A program made the translations under genes and the position numbers. The notes under the pieces are model-generated. The model saw nothing but the letters and a program-made list of their open reading frames with translations, was not told the DNA's origin and did no database searches. Shown one piece after another: positions 26,165-34,025 of a stretch of DNA of 34,101 nucleotides. Position 1 is the first letter of the stretch. The number at the start of each line of letters is the position of its first letter. This stretch comes from Thermoplasmata archaeon (GTDB taxonomy: Archaea > Thermoplasmatota > Thermoplasmata > Thermoplasmatales > Aciduliprofundaceae). Location of the stretch: the NCBI GenBank assembly GCA_021163705.1, contig JAGGTO010000138.1, forward strand, positions 1-34,101, written 5' to 3'.

Positions 26165-26608
26165 TCAGGCATAGCCCACAACATCACTCTTCTTTTTAGT
26201 TTGTTTTTGCTGCATAAACTGGGCTGGTGGCGGAATTGGCGGGGGTAATCTAAGCTCCTTGGCTATCCAGACAGCTTCTATCACACAGTTATTTATTATG
26301 GTTGCATGAACCTCCTGTGCCACTTCATCAGGCATCCTGTGCTTTTTTCTCCATTCCTCGGCTATTTCTTTTGCATTCCCCTCATATATTAAGATCCCAT
26401 CCAGGGTTATTACACCTATGCCAGAGTAGGTGACAGTGAATTTGAAGGACATCTTCACCTTGTTCTCATCTTCATAGGATATTGAGAGTATGGTGCTATT
26501 ATTATCAATTCTTATCTCTCTAGGGGCATTTTCAGGCTCTATAAACCTCTTCGCCTCAATGCCATCAATTCTAAATAGCTTTATCATAGGATACCCTATG
26601 GTTTGCAT
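26165..26608 (-). CDS. Conserved archaeal protein of unknown function
   Basis: I do not recognise a named family for these 147 residues. Most of the protein is a beta sheet (MSFKFTVTYSGIGVITLDGI) followed by helices (NAKEIAEEWRKKHRMP, then EVAQEVHATIINNCVIEAVW), ending in a proline-rich segment LPPPIPPPAQF and a basic tail. The strand-rich sheet plus long helix is somewhat like SecB-type folds, but that is only an impression. It starts six bases after the reverse gyrase stop. ATG 26608 begins the frame; ATG 26587 is an alternative. No signal peptide or membrane span is present. Confidence 0.75.
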   Translation of the reverse strand: MQTIGYPMIKLFRIDGIEAKRFIEPENAPREIRIDNNSTILSISYEDENKVKMSFKFTVTYSGIGVITLDGILIYEGNAKEIAEEWRKKHRMPDEVAQEVHATIINNCVIEAVWIAKELRLPPPIPPPAQFMQQKQTKKKSDVVGYA

Positions 26609-26614
26609 CCTTAT

Positions 26615-29600
26615 TTACTTTCCCCTTATTTCCTGAATCTCCTGGTAGAGCTCCTGAAGAACATCATTGTAGTCCTTTTCCCCACTCTCAATTTTATCCA
26701 TCTTCTCCTCCAGAATTCTCGTTCTTTCCTCACTTATGAATTTACCATAGTTGGAGGAGAGATAAGAGAAAACATCCACACCTCTCTTAGTGGGTATTAA
26801 ACCCATTTTTCCTTCATAAATGTATTTTCTCTGAAAGAGCTTACCAAGGATTGTTGCATAAGTGCTTGGCCTTCCTATGCCACGCTCTTTCATCAATCTT
26901 ATTACATCCGCCTGTGTATATGGAGGAATCTTTATTATCCTTTTTTCAACTTCAATTTTCCCCCTTCCCTCTTTCAATGGAGGGTATATCTTCAGACTAT
27001 AGGGATATAGTTTGTATGCCTTTCCCCTTGCACCTGTAACCAGGGAGAACTGCATCTCCTCACCATTCACCTTCAATTCATACCTGGAAATTTTCATAAG
27101 GCCTTTACTCTGAGATGCCATAAATCTTCGGAAAATTAAATCGTAGAGGAGAATTTCATTCCCCTCCATTTTAATCTGCAAGATTTCCTCGTTTATGTAT
27201 CTTTGAATTGTTTGAGAATCCCAAGGTCTTGTGGGACGGATACATTCATGTGTACCCTCCTTCCCCCATCTCCTACCTACAAAATCATCCTTGAGATAAT
27301 CTTTTGCAATTTTCAGGCCCACATCGGATACATGCGTAGAATCTGTGCGATGATATGTTATGAGACCCATTTCAAAAAGGTTCTGAAGTATCCTCATTGC
27401 CTCCTTTGCTCCAATTCCATATATTCTATGAGCATCTTTGAGTATCTCATCGGTGGTATAGGGCGGAATAGCATATTCCTTTTCCTCCATCCCTATCTTT
27501 CTTATTTCTCCATAGAGCTCGCCCTTCCAGGGAAGCTTAACAGGAGTGCCTTTGAGGAACCATGCCTCTTCCTTTTTCTTCGACTCTTCATATCTTTCGA
27601 TTATCCATCCAAGCACTGGAGTCTGGGCTCTACCCGCCGAGAGATTTCTCTCGCCATACTTTTTCCAGAGCTTCTGAGAAAGCTCAAAGCCTATCCATCT
27701 ATCCTCAATTCTCCTCACTATCTGTGCTTTAACTAAATCTTCGTTCATCTCTCTCTCCTTCTCTATAGCCTCAAGAATCGCCCTTTTTGTCACCTCATGA
27801 AATTCTGCCCTTCCAATATGTTTCGCAAATGGAAATAGGAGATTTTTAAGATCCCATGCTATTTTCTCTCCTTCAATATCGGGATCTGTGCCTATGAGCA
27901 CACTCTCACATTCAAATGCGAGAGCCCTCAAAACATCTATCTGGGTCTTTGCAAAATATACATCATCAGAACCGCAGATTGGACATCTATCACCCTCAGT
28001 AAACTGATAATTGCATTTTCTGCATTTCCTAAGGGGTGCATATACAGGAATGAAATCCTTCTTCACTATCACTCCATGAAATCCTCTCTTGGTCACGAGA
28101 TCCACAATATGACCAAGGGATGGGGCTATAAGTAAAACATTCTTCTCTGTGGCCACTTCATATACTATTGCATTGCCTATTATTCTTACATTTGGTTTTC
28201 CAAAGAACCTTGCGATATGCTTGGCCTTATTTGGACTCTCAACAATGAATAGGAGGGGCTTAATTACCTCCTCCCCTTTTCCTCCCTTCTTTAGCTTTTT
28301 CCTATCTTCATCTATTTCCCTGGCAAGCCGAGAAAGATTTACCTCTTCCATTTCTCTGAATTCAATATCGTAAAGGGATGCTCTTCTTTCGAATACCTCC
28401 AATTTCGAAATATCATCAAGAAGAAAACTGGCCCCCTTGGTAATCCCTCCCAGATATAAACGGGATGCCCTTCCAGAGCCCTGAAGATATGTCCGAATAT
28501 CTGGAAATATTATCTTTCCCTCTTCATATATGAATCCCGAGCCCTGGAGAGTTCTCCGAGTTTCAAAAAGTCTTTTGAGCTTTTTTCTGAGTTTCTCAAA
28601 CTCTCTTTTATTTGCAAGTTCAACAAGCTCCTCTTCCCGCAGCATATAGGCAAGAGAAATTATTATCCTATCACTCACCGAATCTATGTTCTCTGCTCCT
28701 ATTTTGAAATGGGGTATCCCGTAAAATACAACAAACCTTATTCTCTCAGGAAGGTCTATACCCCTGATGAGAGAGCCATATGGGGTAGCCACGCCGAGAA
28801 GATAATCAAGCTCTCCATTTTTGAATTTCTCGTAGGCCCTTTTATCCTCAGAGACTACCACACCAACTCTAAACTCCTGCAGTAAGGAGGAAAGCTCGTA
28901 TGCTTCATCCGCCGTAGGTGTGAAGATCAAACCCCCAGAACCCATCGCTCTTAAAATGTTGACCAATTGCTCCTTCGGAGCTTTTATGTCTTCTATGTTT
29001 CTCACGGCATTCTGAATGTTTCCCACATCGAAATTAAGCTTCTCCCTCAGAAGCTTTGTGTTGTAACCTTTTGTGCCTGTGGCCGTGGAAACCATCAGAA
29101 CCCCCTTGCCTCGAAGTACGAGAGAGATGAGCTTCTCAATATTTTTTGATTTCTTGAGCACTGAATCCACATCATCCACAAATATAAAATCGAATTTTAG
29201 ATTGGAAACCATGCTAAAATTTCTTGATAGAAATGCAGAAGTGGTCACAAGAATCTTAAAGTTTCCCTTTGAAATTCTCTCTCTCATCTCCTCTTTTTCT
29301 CCTTTTTTCATTTTTCCGTGATAATATACTACACCCTCTCCTCCCATCATGCTTAGCTTCTCCACACACTCCTTCAATAAAAGGGTGGTGGGTAGAATCA
29401 AATAGCTTCTCTTTCCCTTGCCCGAAAGATACAGGGCCATAATTATGCCGAAGGAGGTCTTCCCTATTCCCGTGGGAGCAATAGCAGCAAAAGAGTAACC
29501 ACTAAGCACTCTCTTTGCCCACATTCTCTGCAATGCTCTGGGCTTTGCATTCATCTTCTCTTCAAAAAATTTCTCAAATTTTTGATATTCCCAGGATAGG

Positions 29601-29713
29601 GATGTGTAATACAGCCTCTTCTTTTTTTTCTCACAAAAATTCTTCTCTATTTCAAACCAGCTAAGATCCCCTCCACATTGTGGACATAGCTCACCATAAA
29701 TCACAGGAAGCAT
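26615..29713 (-). CDS. rgy: Reverse gyrase
   Basis: The 1032-residue protein joins an SF2 helicase-like domain to a type IA topoisomerase and introduces positive supercoils in DNA, a hallmark of organisms growing at high temperature. The helicase part has Walker A APTGIGKTS (near 79-87) and VDDVDSVL as the DEAD-equivalent; the topoisomerase part opens with LFIVESPNKAKHIARFFG, has the zinc finger CRKCNYQFTEGDRCPICG near 562-580, the acidic DPDIEGEKIAWDL, and the catalytic tyrosine in GLITYHRTDSTHVSD at about residue 787. At the N-terminus only three cysteines of the first zinc finger remain (10, 13, 27; the fourth is replaced in CEKKKK). Length is at the short end for the family. A TATA box at 29733-29743 fits a leaderless start. 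Confidence 0.97.
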   Translation of the reverse strand: MLPVIYGELCPQCGGDLSWFEIEKNFCEKKKKRLYYTSLSWEYQKFEKFFEEKMNAKPRALQRMWAKRVLSGYSFAAIAPTGIGKTSFGIIMALYLSGKGKRSYLILPTTLLLKECVEKLSMMGGEGVVYYHGKMKKGEKEEMRERISKGNFKILVTTSAFLSRNFSMVSNLKFDFIFVDDVDSVLKKSKNIEKLISLVLRGKGVLMVSTATGTKGYNTKLLREKLNFDVGNIQNAVRNIEDIKAPKEQLVNILRAMGSGGLIFTPTADEAYELSSLLQEFRVGVVVSEDKRAYEKFKNGELDYLLGVATPYGSLIRGIDLPERIRFVVFYGIPHFKIGAENIDSVSDRIIISLAYMLREEELVELANKREFEKLRKKLKRLFETRRTLQGSGFIYEEGKIIFPDIRTYLQGSGRASRLYLGGITKGASFLLDDISKLEVFERRASLYDIEFREMEEVNLSRLAREIDEDRKKLKKGGKGEEVIKPLLFIVESPNKAKHIARFFGKPNVRIIGNAIVYEVATEKNVLLIAPSLGHIVDLVTKRGFHGVIVKKDFIPVYAPLRKCRKCNYQFTEGDRCPICGSDDVYFAKTQIDVLRALAFECESVLIGTDPDIEGEKIAWDLKNLLFPFAKHIGRAEFHEVTKRAILEAIEKEREMNEDLVKAQIVRRIEDRWIGFELSQKLWKKYGERNLSAGRAQTPVLGWIIERYEESKKKEEAWFLKGTPVKLPWKGELYGEIRKIGMEEKEYAIPPYTTDEILKDAHRIYGIGAKEAMRILQNLFEMGLITYHRTDSTHVSDVGLKIAKDYLKDDFVGRRWGKEGTHECIRPTRPWDSQTIQRYINEEILQIKMEGNEILLYDLIFRRFMASQSKGLMKISRYELKVNGEEMQFSLVTGARGKAYKLYPYSLKIYPPLKEGRGKIEVEKRIIKIPPYTQADVIRLMKERGIGRPSTYATILGKLFQRKYIYEGKMGLIPTKRGVDVFSYLSSNYGKFISEERTRILEEKMDKIESGEKDYNDVLQELYQEIQEIRGK

Positions 29714-29732
29714 AGTTGGGATATGGAAAAAG

Positions 29733-29743
29733 AGATATTTAAG
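29733..29743 (-). promoter_or_regulatory. TATA box of the reverse gyrase gene
   Basis: Minus-strand CTTAAATATCT is centred 25 bases before ATG 29713, so transcription would start at or next to the start codon. It lies between the stop of the HTH gene (29747) and reverse gyrase, showing that the latter can be expressed separately from the upstream operon. Confidence 0.55.
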
Positions 29744-29746
29744 AGT

Positions 29747-30346
29747 TCATAGCCTTTTTCTTATCTCATGTAGTAGCTCCGCAGGACTCTTTACAGGATA
29801 TTCCAGATCCTCCAGGATTTCCTTGATATCCTTCCCCATAATCCTGTATGCCTTCAATCTCTCCATGAGCTTATCCTTGTTCACTGGAAAGTTCAGGCCC
29901 TTGATATTTTTGAGGATATGCACCGCCCATTCCACCCCCAGACTCTTTGCACTCTCCTCCATGATCTCTATTCTCTCCCTCAAATTATCTCTTTTCTCTT
30001 TTATGGCTTTATAGGCAAGCTTTGCAAGTCCTCCCGCTATGTGCTCCTTCTCCTTGGTCCCCTCACCTTGAAGATATTCTTTAATCTTCTCCTCATCTGC
30101 ACTTAGTATCTTTTTAACCGTTTGCTCTGTTATCCCGAGATATTCCGCAATCTCCCTGCTTGTTTTCACAGCCTCATTTTTCAGCGCGATTACATAGGCA
30201 GCCTCAGCCAGGCTTGGAAGCCAGGTGAGGTTTCTGTATTCCACCAGATTTTTCAATCCCCCCACTATTCTTATGCTCTCCTGAAATATTCTCTCCGCAA
30301 TCTCGTCTATATTACCTTCCCTAACGGGAGCTTTAATCACTTCCAT
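29747..30346 (-). CDS. COG1318-like helix-turn-helix regulator
   Basis: The 199-residue protein has a cyclin-like or TFB-like helical start (SLAEAAYVIALKNEAVKT) and a helix-turn-helix at about 62-81 (TSREIAEYLGITEQTVKKIL), followed by a mostly helical C-terminal region. This combination matches the archaeal family of predicted regulators that sits next to KaiC-like ATPases. The ribosome site GGAGGTGAT lies in the last codons of the KaiC-like gene and the gap is two bases, so the pair is cotranscribed and translationally linked. The targets are unknown. Confidence 0.75.
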   Translation of the reverse strand: MEVIKAPVREGNIDEIAERIFQESIRIVGGLKNLVEYRNLTWLPSLAEAAYVIALKNEAVKTSREIAEYLGITEQTVKKILSADEEKIKEYLQGEGTKEKEHIAGGLAKLAYKAIKEKRDNLRERIEIMEESAKSLGVEWAVHILKNIKGLNFPVNKDKLMERLKAYRIMGKDIKEILEDLEYPVKSPAELLHEIRKRL

Positions 30347-30348
30347 TT

Positions 30349-31209
30349 TTAATCACCTCCTTTGGCAATTCTACTCAGGGGATATTTTATCTCAATTAAT
30401 CCTGTATCTGTAATCTCAAACACATAGGTTTCAGTGGTGTGGGGTGCCAGTCTGCATCCGTCAATTCTTATCGTTCTTACAACCTCTCCAATTTTCTTTC
30501 CATACAGTGAGGCACTCCATTTGGACGCTATGATCTCCTTGTCCATCACAATTGTTCCATCAACAATGTGCGCCACGGCTAATCCACCAGCAGCTTCTGC
30601 ACTTTCACTGCTTTGCGATGATCTTTTCTGTGAAACCAGAAGCGCCGTTTGATTCCACTTCTTCAGGAAATTGAATATCTGTCTCACAATCTGCCTTGCA
30701 AGAACCTCCCTGTGCTCGTAAAGCCCTGTGATACTGTCTATCACCACATTCTTTGTATTCTTTTTCTTTATGGCATAGGCAAGGGTCTCCAGGAGGGCAG
30801 ATAAATTCTCTCTCAGCTCCGTTTCCTGGGAAGCGTCCACTATTATCATATTCTTCTCCACATTTTCAAAATCCAGACCCATAACCTGAGCTTTCTGCTT
30901 AAGTGTGGTATAAAGAAAATTTGCAGGAGATTCCACAGTAACGAATAGCACAGGATAATTTCTCGCAGCCTGATATACTGCAAATTGCTCTGCCAGCACA
31001 GATTTCCCCGTATCGGGAATACCTGTGACATTTATTATGGAGAGATAGGGTATGCCTCCAAGTGGCTTTTTAACATATTTTCCCTCCTTTTCATCATATG
31101 TGACAGTGTAAAACATCTCATCTAACTTTGTACCTGTGGGTATGCCAAACAGCTTGGGCGCCTTGCCCTTGAGCTCATCCAGCGTGTAAATGTACTCCTC
31201 ATATTTCAT
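30349..31209 (-). CDS. KaiC/RadB-like RecA-superfamily ATPase
   Basis: The 286-residue protein is a single RecA-fold domain. Walker A is GIPDTGKS at 63-70, followed by VLFVTVESP, and Walker B is NVVIDSITG with Asp158. Further on are ALLVSQKRSS and a glycine-rich stretch typical of KaiC/RadA relatives. It lacks the second KaiC domain and the RadA N-terminal helix-hairpin-helix, so it is a KaiC-like paralogue rather than the recombinase. It heads the operon with the HTH gene. Its promoter carries an inverted repeat that touches the TATA box. Confidence 0.85.
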   Translation of the reverse strand: MKYEEYIYTLDELKGKAPKLFGIPTGTKLDEMFYTVTYDEKEGKYVKKPLGGIPYLSIINVTGIPDTGKSVLAEQFAVYQAARNYPVLFVTVESPANFLYTTLKQKAQVMGLDFENVEKNMIIVDASQETELRENLSALLETLAYAIKKKNTKNVVIDSITGLYEHREVLARQIVRQIFNFLKKWNQTALLVSQKRSSQSSESAEAAGGLAVAHIVDGTIVMDKEIIASKWSASLYGKKIGEVVRTIRIDGCRLAPHTTETYVFEITDTGLIEIKYPLSRIAKGGD

Positions 31210-31214
31210 ATTTC

Positions 31215-31241
31215 AAGTATGATTATACTTCTATAAAAAAT
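31215..31241 (-). promoter_or_regulatory. Promoter of the KaiC-like/HTH operon with operator-like inverted repeat
   Basis: Minus-strand TTTTTTATAG (31231-31240) is a TATA-like box centred about 27 bases before ATG 31209. Immediately downstream, between box and start, the arms AAGTAT (31215-31220) and ATACTT (31225-31230) form a perfect inverted repeat around GATT. That position is typical of archaeal repressor sites, and the HTH protein encoded second in the operon is a candidate binder. Confidence 0.5.
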
Positions 31242-31264
31242 TTTCGCCATCATTTGAAGAAAAC

Positions 31265-31274
31265 TTTAAATATA
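31265..31274 (+). promoter_or_regulatory. TATA box of the 61-residue membrane protein gene
   Basis: TTTAAATATA is centred 25 bases before ATG 31294, so a leaderless message is expected. GGAG at 31286-31289 is very close to the ATG and probably not used. Confidence 0.55.
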
Positions 31275-31293
31275 GAGCATCGAATGGAGTTAC

Positions 31294-31479
31294 ATGCCTC
31301 CAACTTTCTGGATAATACTTATAATCGCTCTAGCCGTGATAATTCTGGGAAAGTTTCTCCTGAAGCTTCTGATGTGGATAATCCTTATCGTAATTTTGCT
31401 TATTCTTTTAGGAATTGCAGGGTATGTTTTCAGGGACCTTCTGGGTCTGATAATAGCTCCCCTTACCGGGGTTTTTTAG
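31294..31479 (+). CDS. Small two-span membrane protein, unknown function
   Basis: These 61 residues are almost entirely hydrophobic: one span at about 5-19, two lysines at 20 and 24, a second span at 25-45, and a short amphipathic tail beginning FRDLLG. There is no known family I can name. The exact TATA spacing and the lack of any other good frame support it as a real gene rather than noise. The longer 136-residue frame on the same strand has a low-complexity, Ser/Pro-rich composition and runs through the opposite-strand 54-residue gene, so I prefer this one. It overlaps that gene by 17 bases at the 3' end. Confidence 0.65.
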   Translation: MPPTFWIILIIALAVIILGKFLLKLLMWIILIVILLILLGIAGYVFRDLLGLIIAPLTGVF

Positions 31480-31627
31480 GTCTAGAGCATATAGCCTGCT
31501 CATCACCATCGAAAAAAATCTCTCTATCAGGATATTTTTCTGAGAGCTCCTTCATTATTTTGTACAGCTCTCCCACCGTAAGATCAGGATGCTCCTCAAG
31601 CCTCAGATGCACTATTTTTTCTTCCAT
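31463..31627 (-). CDS. 54-residue conserved-looking small protein
   Basis: This frame is too short for common length cut-offs. It encodes MEEKIVHLRLEEHPDLTVGE, continuing as a helix (LYKIMKELSEKYPDREIFF) and ending with an acidic turn, a Cys (Cys47) and a basic tail KKPR. The strand-helix-strand pattern looks like a genuine small globular protein rather than a random frame. Its ATG is 27-30 bases from the TATA-like element TTAAATATAAATAG at 31651-31664, giving a nearly leaderless mRNA. It is convergent with the 61-residue membrane protein and divergent from the acetyl-CoA synthetase. Function unknown. Confidence 0.65.
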   Translation of the reverse strand: MEEKIVHLRLEEHPDLTVGELYKIMKELSEKYPDREIFFDGDEQAICSRPKKPR

Positions 31628-31650
31628 CCAGTATATGAAAATATCTCTCC

Positions 31651-31664
31651 CTATTTATATTTAA
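31651..31664 (-). promoter_or_regulatory. TATA box of the 54-residue protein gene
   Basis: Minus-strand TTAAATATAAATAG is centred about 30 bases before ATG 31627 and is the only A/T-rich box in a suitable place. Start would fall within a few bases of the ATG. Confidence 0.5.
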
Positions 31665-31683
31665 CTCATCGGAACTTAACATT

Positions 31684-31697
31684 TGTCAATTTTGACA
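31684..31697. promoter_or_regulatory. Inverted repeat between divergent promoters
   Basis: TGTCAA and TTGACA are perfect six-base arms around TT. The site is about 25 bases upstream of the acetyl-CoA synthetase TATA box and about 20 bases upstream of the opposite promoter's box, so a bound regulator could act on both. Similar short dyads bind Lrp/AsnC-type or other archaeal regulators, but no partner is identified here. Confidence 0.45.
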
Positions 31698-31715
31698 TCG
31701 TTTATAGTCGATATG

Positions 31716-31757
31716 CTAAATTTATTATGGAATGATGCAATTTCCCCTTCAAGGAGG
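31716..31757 (+). promoter_or_regulatory. Promoter and ribosome binding site of the acetyl-CoA synthetase gene
   Basis: CTAAATTTATTA at 31716-31727 would start transcription near 31747. AAGGAGG at 31751-31757 lies eight bases before ATG 31766 but only two bases before ATG 31760, so 31766 is chosen as start. The short leader with a strong ribosome site contrasts with the leaderless genes nearby. Confidence 0.55.
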
Positions 31758-31765
31758 TTATGAAA

Positions 31766-33901
31766 ATGGACAGTTTGGATGCGATATTCAAGCCAAAGAG
31801 TGTGGCAATCGTCGGAGCAAGCAGAGATCCAAAGGCCATAGGGCACCAGTGCCTTCAGAATTTAATTAAATCCGGTTATCAAGGTAAAATTTATCCTGTG
31901 AATCCCAAGGCCGATGAGGTCGCAGGACTTAAATGCTATCACAGCATAATGGAGGTGCCAGATGAGGTTGATATTGCATTGATAGTCGTTCCTGCAAAGT
32001 ATGTGCCTGCGGTGACTGAAGAATGCGGAAAAAAGGGAGTTAAAGGCCTTGTGATAATAGCCTCAGGATTCAGCGAGGTTGGGCGTGAGGATCTTGAAAG
32101 GGAAGTTGTGGAGATCGCACGCAAATATGGAATGCGTATACTCGGCCCCAATGTTGTGGGAATTATGAACAACCCTCTTAAAATGAACGCCTCTTTCGCT
32201 CCCTATTTACCATATCCCGGGAAGGCTGCACTCATATCTCAGAGCGGTGCATTGCTCATTGCTATGGATGCAAGAACATGGATAGATAAGGTTGGGATTT
32301 CGCATATGATTAGCATTGGAAACATGGCAGACTTGAATTTTGGAGATTTGATCGAATATTTCAATGGGGATGAGGATACAAAGGTTATATCCCTCTATAT
32401 AGAGGGTGTGAAGGATGGTCGCAAATTCCTAAACTCTGCAAAGAATTCCAAGAAACCCATAGTTGCTCTTAAAGCCGGTGTCTCAAAAAGGGGTGCTGCG
32501 GCAGCAGCTTCACACACTGGAAGTCTTGCAGGAAGCACAAAAATATACGAGGCAGCATTCAAACAGGGGCATATTGTTCAAGCTGAAAATCTCAACGCAT
32601 TATTTGATGAAACCATGGCTTTGGCATTGCAACCTCCCATGAGGGGGGATAATCTTCTCATAATAACAAATGGTGGTGGTGTTGGTGTCCTTGCCACAGA
32701 TGCTGCAGAGAAATATGGTGTGCCAATAAAGGATGCCCCCGATGATCTCAAGCTCCTGATGTTCAGGCACATGCCTGAGTTCGGCAATCCAAAGAATCCT
32801 GTGGATCTGACGGGTATGGCTGATCGGGAGCAGTATGAGGGATCCATTAGAGATGCTCTAAAGCATGAGTGGGTGCATGGTTTGGTGGTTCTTTACTGCG
32901 AGACTTCATTCACAGATCCGCAGAACATCGCAGAGGGGATATACAAGGCATATAAGGATAGTGGTGTAAATAAGCCCATAGCGGTGAGCTTTGTGGGTGG
33001 AGAGCGTAGTGTAAAAGCCGGACAATGGTTAATAGAGCATGGAATTCCCTACTACAGCAGTCCTCATGCAGCTGTTCGTGCGATGAGTGCACTGAGAATA
33101 TACGGAAGGTATCTGGAGAAGGCATCAAAGGAATTTGTACCCTATAAAGTGAACAAAAAGAAGGTTGAAGCCATATTGGGTAAGGCAAGAGCATGTGGAA
33201 AGAGTGTTCTCACCGAACCTGAGGCAAAGGAGGTATTTGCCGCCTACGGTTTGCCTGTACCAAAGGGTAAGCTGGCAAAGAATGAAGATGACGCTGTGAA
33301 GATAGCCCGTTCTATAGGATATCCTGTGGTTATGAAAATAGTGTCTCCACAGATAATTCACAAGAGCGATGCTGGAGGAGTTAAGGTGAATATAAAGAGT
33401 GATGACGAGGCGAGAAAGGCGTTCAGAGAGATCATGGAGAATGCAGAAAGATACGATCCCCACGCGGAAATAATGGGTGTTTATGTGCAGGAAATGGCAC
33501 CATGGGGTACAGAGACCATAATAGGGAGCGTAAATGACCCGCAGTTTGGACCCACCGTAATGTTTGGTCTGGGAGGCATATTTGTGGAAATTCTGAAGGA
33601 TGTGACATTCCGCATAGCTCCATTCAGCAAGGATGAAGCCCTGGATATGGTAAAGGAAATCAGAGGCTACGGCATACTCAAGGGTGCAAGGGGTGAGAAG
33701 CCCAGGGATATTGAAGCAATAGCCGATGCAGTTAGCAGATTATCTCAGCTTGTCTGGGATTTCAGAAACGAAATAAAAGAGGTGGATGCAAATCCTGTTA
33801 TAGTTTATGAGAAGGGATTGAGCGTGGTGGATGCAAGGATTATCCTCAAAACAGAGAAAGTCACCAAGGTCACACCAAAGCCACTGGATAAGTGCGGATA
33901 A
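31766..33901 (+). CDS. acd: ADP-forming acetyl-CoA (acyl-CoA) synthetase, fused alpha and beta subunits
   Basis: The 711-residue protein converts an acyl-CoA, ADP and phosphate to acid, CoA and ATP, the main substrate-level ATP-forming step of peptide and sugar fermentation in many archaea. It begins with a CoA-binding Rossmann domain (IFKPKSVAIVGAS), two ligase-type domains with the phosphorylated His near 250 in AASHTGSLAGS, and the C-terminal ATP-grasp domain (from about 470: ARACGKSVLTEPEAKEVFAA, then GYPVVMKIVSPQIIHKSDAGG and the metal-binding VDANPVIV). Alpha and beta parts are often separate genes, so this is the fused form. Acid specificity (acetate, aryl or branched) cannot be read from sequence. 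Confidence 0.93.
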   Translation: MDSLDAIFKPKSVAIVGASRDPKAIGHQCLQNLIKSGYQGKIYPVNPKADEVAGLKCYHSIMEVPDEVDIALIVVPAKYVPAVTEECGKKGVKGLVIIASGFSEVGREDLEREVVEIARKYGMRILGPNVVGIMNNPLKMNASFAPYLPYPGKAALISQSGALLIAMDARTWIDKVGISHMISIGNMADLNFGDLIEYFNGDEDTKVISLYIEGVKDGRKFLNSAKNSKKPIVALKAGVSKRGAAAAASHTGSLAGSTKIYEAAFKQGHIVQAENLNALFDETMALALQPPMRGDNLLIITNGGGVGVLATDAAEKYGVPIKDAPDDLKLLMFRHMPEFGNPKNPVDLTGMADREQYEGSIRDALKHEWVHGLVVLYCETSFTDPQNIAEGIYKAYKDSGVNKPIAVSFVGGERSVKAGQWLIEHGIPYYSSPHAAVRAMSALRIYGRYLEKASKEFVPYKVNKKKVEAILGKARACGKSVLTEPEAKEVFAAYGLPVPKGKLAKNEDDAVKIARSIGYPVVMKIVSPQIIHKSDAGGVKVNIKSDDEARKAFREIMENAERYDPHAEIMGVYVQEMAPWGTETIIGSVNDPQFGPTVMFGLGGIFVEILKDVTFRIAPFSKDEALDMVKEIRGYGILKGARGEKPRDIEAIADAVSRLSQLVWDFRNEIKEVDANPVIVYEKGLSVVDARIILKTEKVTKVTPKPLDKCG

Positions 33902-33992
33902 TCTTCTCTTTCCAATTATTTTTGTTGTGAGCTGTGATAATATTCTCTCTTGTTCTGTCACGCCTCTTTACCTCCAATGTTGAGAGAAAAAA
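33902..33992. other. Gap after the acetyl-CoA synthetase gene
   Basis: I see no gene here. A T-rich stretch, TTATTTTTGTTGT at about 33917-33929, soon after the stop codon, could be the terminator of the synthetase transcript. Confidence 0.35.
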
Positions 33993-34001
33993 TTTATAAA
34001 A
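33993..34001 (+). promoter_or_regulatory. TATA box of the tRNA-Thr gene
   Basis: TTTATAAAA is centred 29 bases before the first tRNA base at 34026, consistent with a start a few bases upstream of the mature 5' end. Confidence 0.6.
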
Positions 34002-34025
34002 GTGTGAGATATTCACGCTCTCAGT

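Noticed and set aside
31254..31664. 136-codon frame on the + strand
   Set aside because: Ser/Pro/Asn-rich and not protein-like; it is a shadow of the 61-residue gene and the opposite 54-residue gene.
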